DNA of 8,850 nucleotides, taken from positions 1 through 8,850 of the forward strand of contig CAZEOD010000071.1 of the NCBI GenBank assembly GCA_964513675.1. Reading direction: 5' to 3'. The notes beneath the pieces were generated by a model. It was given only the letters and a program-made list of their open reading frames with translations. It did not search any database and was not told the DNA's origin. The position numbers were made by a program, and so were the translations under genes. Each line of letters starts with the position of its first letter. The first letter of the stretch is position 1. The stretch is from CALFVT01 sp964513675 (GTDB lineage Bacteria; Pseudomonadota; Alphaproteobacteria; Caulobacterales; Maricaulaceae). Positions 6,506 through 8,850 of this stretch are shown here, piece by piece.

Positions 6506-6618
6506 AAACACTCCCCAAGGTGATCCGTGAGTTATAGCTTAACACATTTTTTTAAAAATCTAGAGTTTTAACCTTAAAAAACCACAGTTTAGTCATGTTT
6601 CGCGTGTAGATATTTATC
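6506..6618. other. AT-rich divergent intergenic region, M48 protease / orphan secreted protein
   Basis: About 110 bp rich in A and T runs. A minus-strand TATAAC (6536-6531) could be a -10 element for the protease but has only ATTTTT at the -35 distance. No clear plus-strand promoter is seen. The ribosome site upstream of the plus-strand ATG at 6619 is weak. Confidence 0.4.
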
Positions 6619-7309
6619 ATGAGCTATTTTCCAAATTATTTTAAATATTTTTGCGCTTTAATTATAAGCGCGGGAAGCAGCGTTATATCCACAGCGCAAA
6701 ACCAAGACGACATTCCCCTGCCCGCCTGTGACATTACAGATATTCAATATGTATATTCCNNNNNNNNNNATGCAGCAAAATGTAACGCTGACAACGCGGC
6801 TCACAGGTGACGCCAATAGCCTGCCCAGAGCTGCGCTAAGTTTAAGTTTAGCAGACGGCACAGAAATCAATCTGGGCGGTGGCGGGAAATATATTGATGA
6901 TTTTGCGGCCGATTCTATCCCAAGCTGCGAAGACCATTTGCGCGTGGCAACATCCGCAACAATAGGGAGCCTCACCGCAACGCAAGACAAGAATATCTAT
7001 AATTATATAACGACTTACGGCGAGCTTATGGGCCTCATCGCCATGAGACAAGATTGCCAATTTCCGGCTGGCGGCCCTAACAAAGACTATGACGAGCTAT
7101 CAGAGCCATGCCAAAGAGCCGCAAATGTCTTAGCGGCCTATACCGAGTCAGAAAGTCAGCTTAAATCTTGGCCCATTGGCCGCCATGATTACCTGCTCAA
7201 ACGCGATGCGCCGATTATATATGTCACTGGATCTACTTATTTTGTCACTATAAATGTTTATGATCCCATTGATAATATCATGCGCGAAATCATGTATGAG
7301 GGCTGCTAG
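6619..7309 (+). CDS. Unrecognised secreted cysteine-containing protein, interrupted by assembly gap
   Basis: I do not recognise this protein. The ATG at 6619 opens a frame with a signal peptide (hydrophobic core about residues 10-23, likely cleavage STA|Q after Ala26), then PLPACDITDIQYVYS up to the run of Ns. After the gap the reading continues in another frame from 6770 to the TAG at 7309 (about 179 residues). It includes a Gly-rich LGGGGKYIDD stretch, ITTYGELMGLIAMRQ and a C-terminal strand-like segment ending in EGC. The placeholder of 10 Ns is not a multiple of three, so the frame change is most likely an artefact and both parts one gene. The mature protein has at least five cysteines, suggesting disulfides in the periplasm or outside. 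No strong ribosome site precedes the start. Confidence 0.6.
6760..6769. other. Assembly gap (10 Ns)
   Basis: Ten Ns join two contigs inside the orphan secreted gene. The reading frames either side differ by one base relative to the filler, so the real distance is probably not 10 nt if the gene is intact. Confidence 0.97.
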
Positions 7310-7335
7310 CCCCTAAAAGGCGCGTAAATTTATAT

Positions 7336-7352
7336 TGCAATTTAAAATTGCA
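7336..7352. repeat. 17-bp AT-rich palindrome
   Basis: TGCAATTT (7336-7343) and AAATTGCA (7345-7352) are perfect reverse complements around a single A. It lies 27 bp after the orphan gene stop and 91 bp before the nuclease start. The one-base centre favours a protein-binding site over an RNA hairpin. Confidence 0.55.
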
Positions 7353-7366
7353 TATTATAAACCACC

Positions 7367-7391
7367 TTATGATAACGGGTCTTATCCATAA
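7367..7391. repeat. Imperfect hairpin upstream of nuclease gene
   Basis: TTATGATAA (7367-7375) pairs with TTATCCATAA (7382-7391) with one bulged base and a CGGGTC loop. It sits in the leader region of the nuclease gene. Function is unknown, and no T-run follows. Confidence 0.4.
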
Positions 7392-7442
7392 AGCTAACAC
7401 AGCCTTTCAAATCCAGACGATGTCCTAGCGGCCCAATTTCTG

Positions 7443-7994
7443 ATGAAACCCATCCACCATGCTTTCATCATTAGCAGTGCTTTTTCGGCTGGTTTTATCT
7501 CACATTATTACATGAGCCAAAACCCTACCGAAAGTTTTCAGGCCCAAAGCATCATTGACGGCGATAGTTTGGAAATTGACAATATTTGGCAAACAAAAAT
7601 TCGGTTAAATGCGATTGATACGCCAGAGAGAAACAAGCTTTTTTACCGCGAAGCCACTGATAAACTTAAACAGCTCTGCTGGGATAAAAATATTATCTTA
7701 AAAAACACAAAGGACGGCGGGTTTGGACGCACCGCAGCCGATGTTTATTGCGGCGGTGATTTCATTAATCCCAAAATGATAGAGGCTGGACTTGCTATCG
7801 TTTCAATTAAACATGCAAAAAACCAATCTCTTTACATTGTTCAGGCGCGGGCGCGCCAAAATTGCCGAGGCATATGGGCCCATGACATCACAAAAATTTA
7901 TGACGACAAAAAATTACGCGGAACATCCTATAATCGCCAAACAGTTGCATTTACCAATAATACGGATTGCAAGATCAAATTGGCATCCAATTAA
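7443..7994 (+). CDS. Exported staphylococcal-nuclease-like (SNase/thermonuclease) protein
   Basis: A 183-residue protein with an N-terminal hydrophobic stretch (about 7-24) acting as a signal peptide or anchor, then an SNase OB-fold domain. IIDGDSLEI at 37-45 and IRLNAIDTPE at 53-62 carry the calcium-site acids (Asp39, Asp41, Asp59) and the catalytic Arg54 and Glu62; GFGRTAADVY at 93-102 gives the second arginine, Arg96. NPKMIEAGLAIV and RGIWA are the usual C-terminal core motifs. All key residues are present, so calcium-dependent cleavage of DNA or RNA outside the cytoplasm is likely. Four cysteines outside the signal region (79, 103, 141, 176) suggest disulfides. There is no convincing ribosome site before the ATG, and the surroundings are AT-rich. 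No phage or plasmid gene adjoins it. Confidence 0.87.
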   Translation: MKPIHHAFIISSAFSAGFISHYYMSQNPTESFQAQSIIDGDSLEIDNIWQTKIRLNAIDTPERNKLFYREATDKLKQLCWDKNIILKNTKDGGFGRTAADVYCGGDFINPKMIEAGLAIVSIKHAKNQSLYIVQARARQNCRGIWAHDITKIYDDKKLRGTSYNRQTVAFTNNTDCKIKLASN

Positions 7995-8051
7995 TCTCTA
8001 ATTACCGCAGAATTAACAAGCTTATCCTTGCATCCCCTGCCGTGAATCCTT

Positions 8052-8060
8052 AAAGGAGGA
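8052..8060 (+). promoter_or_regulatory. Strong Shine-Dalgarno sequence without an ATG, upstream of carB
   Basis: AAAGGAGGA is among the best anti-16S matches in the window, yet it is 60 nt from the carB ATG, too far to serve it. A TTG codon follows 5 nt after GGAGG and opens a short frame that ends just before carB. Confidence 0.6.
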
Positions 8061-8064
8061 CAAT

Positions 8065-8115
8065 TTGCTTTTCAGCGTAAGATTCGGACATCTTTCGCGC
8101 CATATTTTGAGGTAA
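8065..8115 (+). CDS. Putative 16-residue leader peptide of carB
   Basis: TTG at 8065 begins a 16-codon frame, MLFSVRFGHLSRHILR, which ends with TAA at 8113-8115, 5 nt before the carB ATG. It is preceded by AAAGGAGGA at ideal spacing. It contains three Arg codons (AGA, CGC, AGG), and its final AGG-TAA is part of the GAGGTAA ribosome site of carB. Arginine is a downstream product of carbamoyl phosphate, so an arginine-sensing or translational-coupling role is conceivable but inferred. The frame is very short, uses a non-ATG start and could be chance; no classic terminator hairpin is visible between it and carB. Confidence 0.35.
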   Translation: MLFSVRFGHLSRHILR

Positions 8116-8120
8116 AAAAC

Positions 8121-8850
8121 ATGGGTAAACGCACGGATATTCAGAGTATTCTCATTATTGGGGCTGGCCCGATTATTATTGGTCAAGCCTGTGAGTTTGA
8201 TTACTCCGGCGTTCAGGCCTGTAAAGCCCTTAAAGATGAGGGCTACCGCGTCATCCTCGTCAATTCCAATCCCGCAACGATCATGACCGACCCCGGTATG
8301 GCCGATGCCACCTATATCGAACCCATTACGCCCGAACTCGTTGAAAAAGTTATTGCCAAAGAGCGCCCCGATGCCTTGCTGCCAACAATGGGCGGGCAAA
8401 CCGCACTGAACACAGCGCTGAAACTCGAAGAAATGGGCGTTTTAGAAAAATACGGCGTTGAAATGATCGGCGCCAAAGCCGATTCGATTGATAAAGCTGA
8501 AAACCGTGAGCGTTTTGCCGAAGCTATGACAAAAATCGGGCTTGAAAACCCGAAAGCTGAAATTGTCGAAGCGCCTTTAGACTCAGACGGACAGCCCGAT
8601 TATAATGCGGGTATTGCCGATGCGCTTGAAAAATTAAAATCGCTCGGACTGCCCGCGATTATCCGCCCCGCCTTTACAATGGGCGGCACAGGCGGCGGCG
8701 TCGCCTATAATATCGAAGAATTTGAACAGATTATCCGCGCTGGCCTCATGGCCTCACCGACGAACCAAGTCCTTGTTGATGAAAGCCTGTTAGGCTGGAA
8801 AGAATATGAAATGGAAGTCGTTCGCGACAAAGCGGATAACTGCATCATCA
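8121..8850 (+). CDS. carB: Carbamoyl-phosphate synthase large subunit, N-terminal 243 codons (3' end outside window)
   Basis: CarB uses bicarbonate, two ATP and ammonia delivered by CarA to make carbamoyl phosphate. The visible part is the pre-ATP-grasp domain and the beginning of the carboxyphosphate ATP-grasp domain. Motifs are IIGAGPIIIGQACEFDYSG at 12-30, VNSNPATIMTDP at 47-58, TMGGQTALN at 89-97, Arg129 in AENRERF, the Gly-rich loop IRPAFTMGGTGGG at 181-193 and ESLLGWKEYEMEVVRDK at 221-237. Arg182 corresponds to E. coli Arg169, so there is a 13-residue insertion between them (EIVEAPLDSDGQPD region); I recall alphaproteobacterial CarB proteins being longer here. GAGGT is 8 nt before the ATG. 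A putative leader ORF and a strong orphan ribosome site lie just upstream. Confidence 0.98.
   Translation, partial: MGKRTDIQSILIIGAGPIIIGQACEFDYSGVQACKALKDEGYRVILVNSNPATIMTDPGMADATYIEPITPELVEKVIAKERPDALLPTMGGQTALNTALKLEEMGVLEKYGVEMIGAKADSIDKAENRERFAEAMTKIGLENPKAEIVEAPLDSDGQPDYNAGIADALEKLKSLGLPAIIRPAFTMGGTGGGVAYNIEEFEQIIRAGLMASPTNQVLVDESLLGWKEYEMEVVRDKADNCII

Noticed and set aside
6757..6772. Programmed frameshift in the orphan gene
   Set aside because: The frame change coincides exactly with assembly filler, so an artefact is the simpler explanation.
6728..7309. Separate gene starting at the ATG at 6728
   Set aside because: That start reads through the Ns, lacks a ribosome site and a signal peptide, and overlaps the better start at 6619.
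7792..8001. Plus-strand frame overlapping the nuclease 3' end
   Set aside because: Out-of-frame shadow of the SNase-like gene with no independent support.
8022..8399. Minus-strand open frame of 125 codons opposite the carB start
   Set aside because: It lies antisense to clearly conserved CarB sequence, has no recognisable domain and is explained by codon bias of carB.
1..8850. CRISPR array, tRNA, rRNA, transposase or insertion-sequence ends
   Set aside because: Read through on both strands; no spaced repeats of CRISPR type, no cloverleaf and no transposase-like protein were seen.

Overview
The window is chromosomal and bacterial, and it most likely comes from an alphaproteobacterium. Three things support this. 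The translated enzymes ArgH, CarA and CarB resemble that class. A TlpA-type thioredoxin lies head-to-head with argH, and yqeY lies head-to-head with carA; I recall both as common alphaproteobacterial layouts. carA and carB are separated by several genes rather than forming a contiguous carAB operon. Base composition looks moderate (near 50% GC by eye) and drops visibly in the stretch about 6540-8020. A run of 10 Ns at 6760-6769 shows this is a scaffolded draft or metagenome assembly. I cannot name the genus.

Layout. 1-685 (-): 5' part of argH, running off the left edge. 684-2027 (+): a tightly packed trio of a membrane-anchored TlpA/ResA-like thioredoxin, a secreted DUF4174 protein and a small HNH nuclease. 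2030-2491 (-): yqeY, convergent with the HNH gene. 2492-2767: a 276-bp divergent promoter region. 2768-3907 (+): carA. 3916-6505 (-): in transcription order, an M48 zinc metalloprotease, a ribbon-helix-helix antitoxin, a Doc/Fic toxin and an NAD(P)-dependent extended SDR reductase. 6619-7309 (+): an unrecognised secreted Cys-containing protein broken by the assembly gap. 7443-7994 (+): a small exported staphylococcal-nuclease-like protein. 8121 onward (+): carB, running off the right edge.

Function. The backbone is arginine and pyrimidine supply. CarA and CarB make carbamoyl phosphate, and ArgH performs the last step of arginine synthesis. The 4.2 kb between carA and carB is an accessory segment holding a toxin-antitoxin operon and two orphan secreted proteins. 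The points I consider most worth a second look are: (a) a possible 16-codon, arginine-containing leader ORF with a strong Shine-Dalgarno sequence, whose last codons form the carB ribosome site; (b) an exact 8-bp-periodic TCAAG repeat in the promoter of the toxin-antitoxin operon; (c) start codons of argH and tlpA that overlap on opposite strands; and (d) the AT-rich orphan pair next to the assembly gap. I did not find a clearly novel multi-gene defence system. There is no CRISPR array, tRNA, rRNA or transposase.
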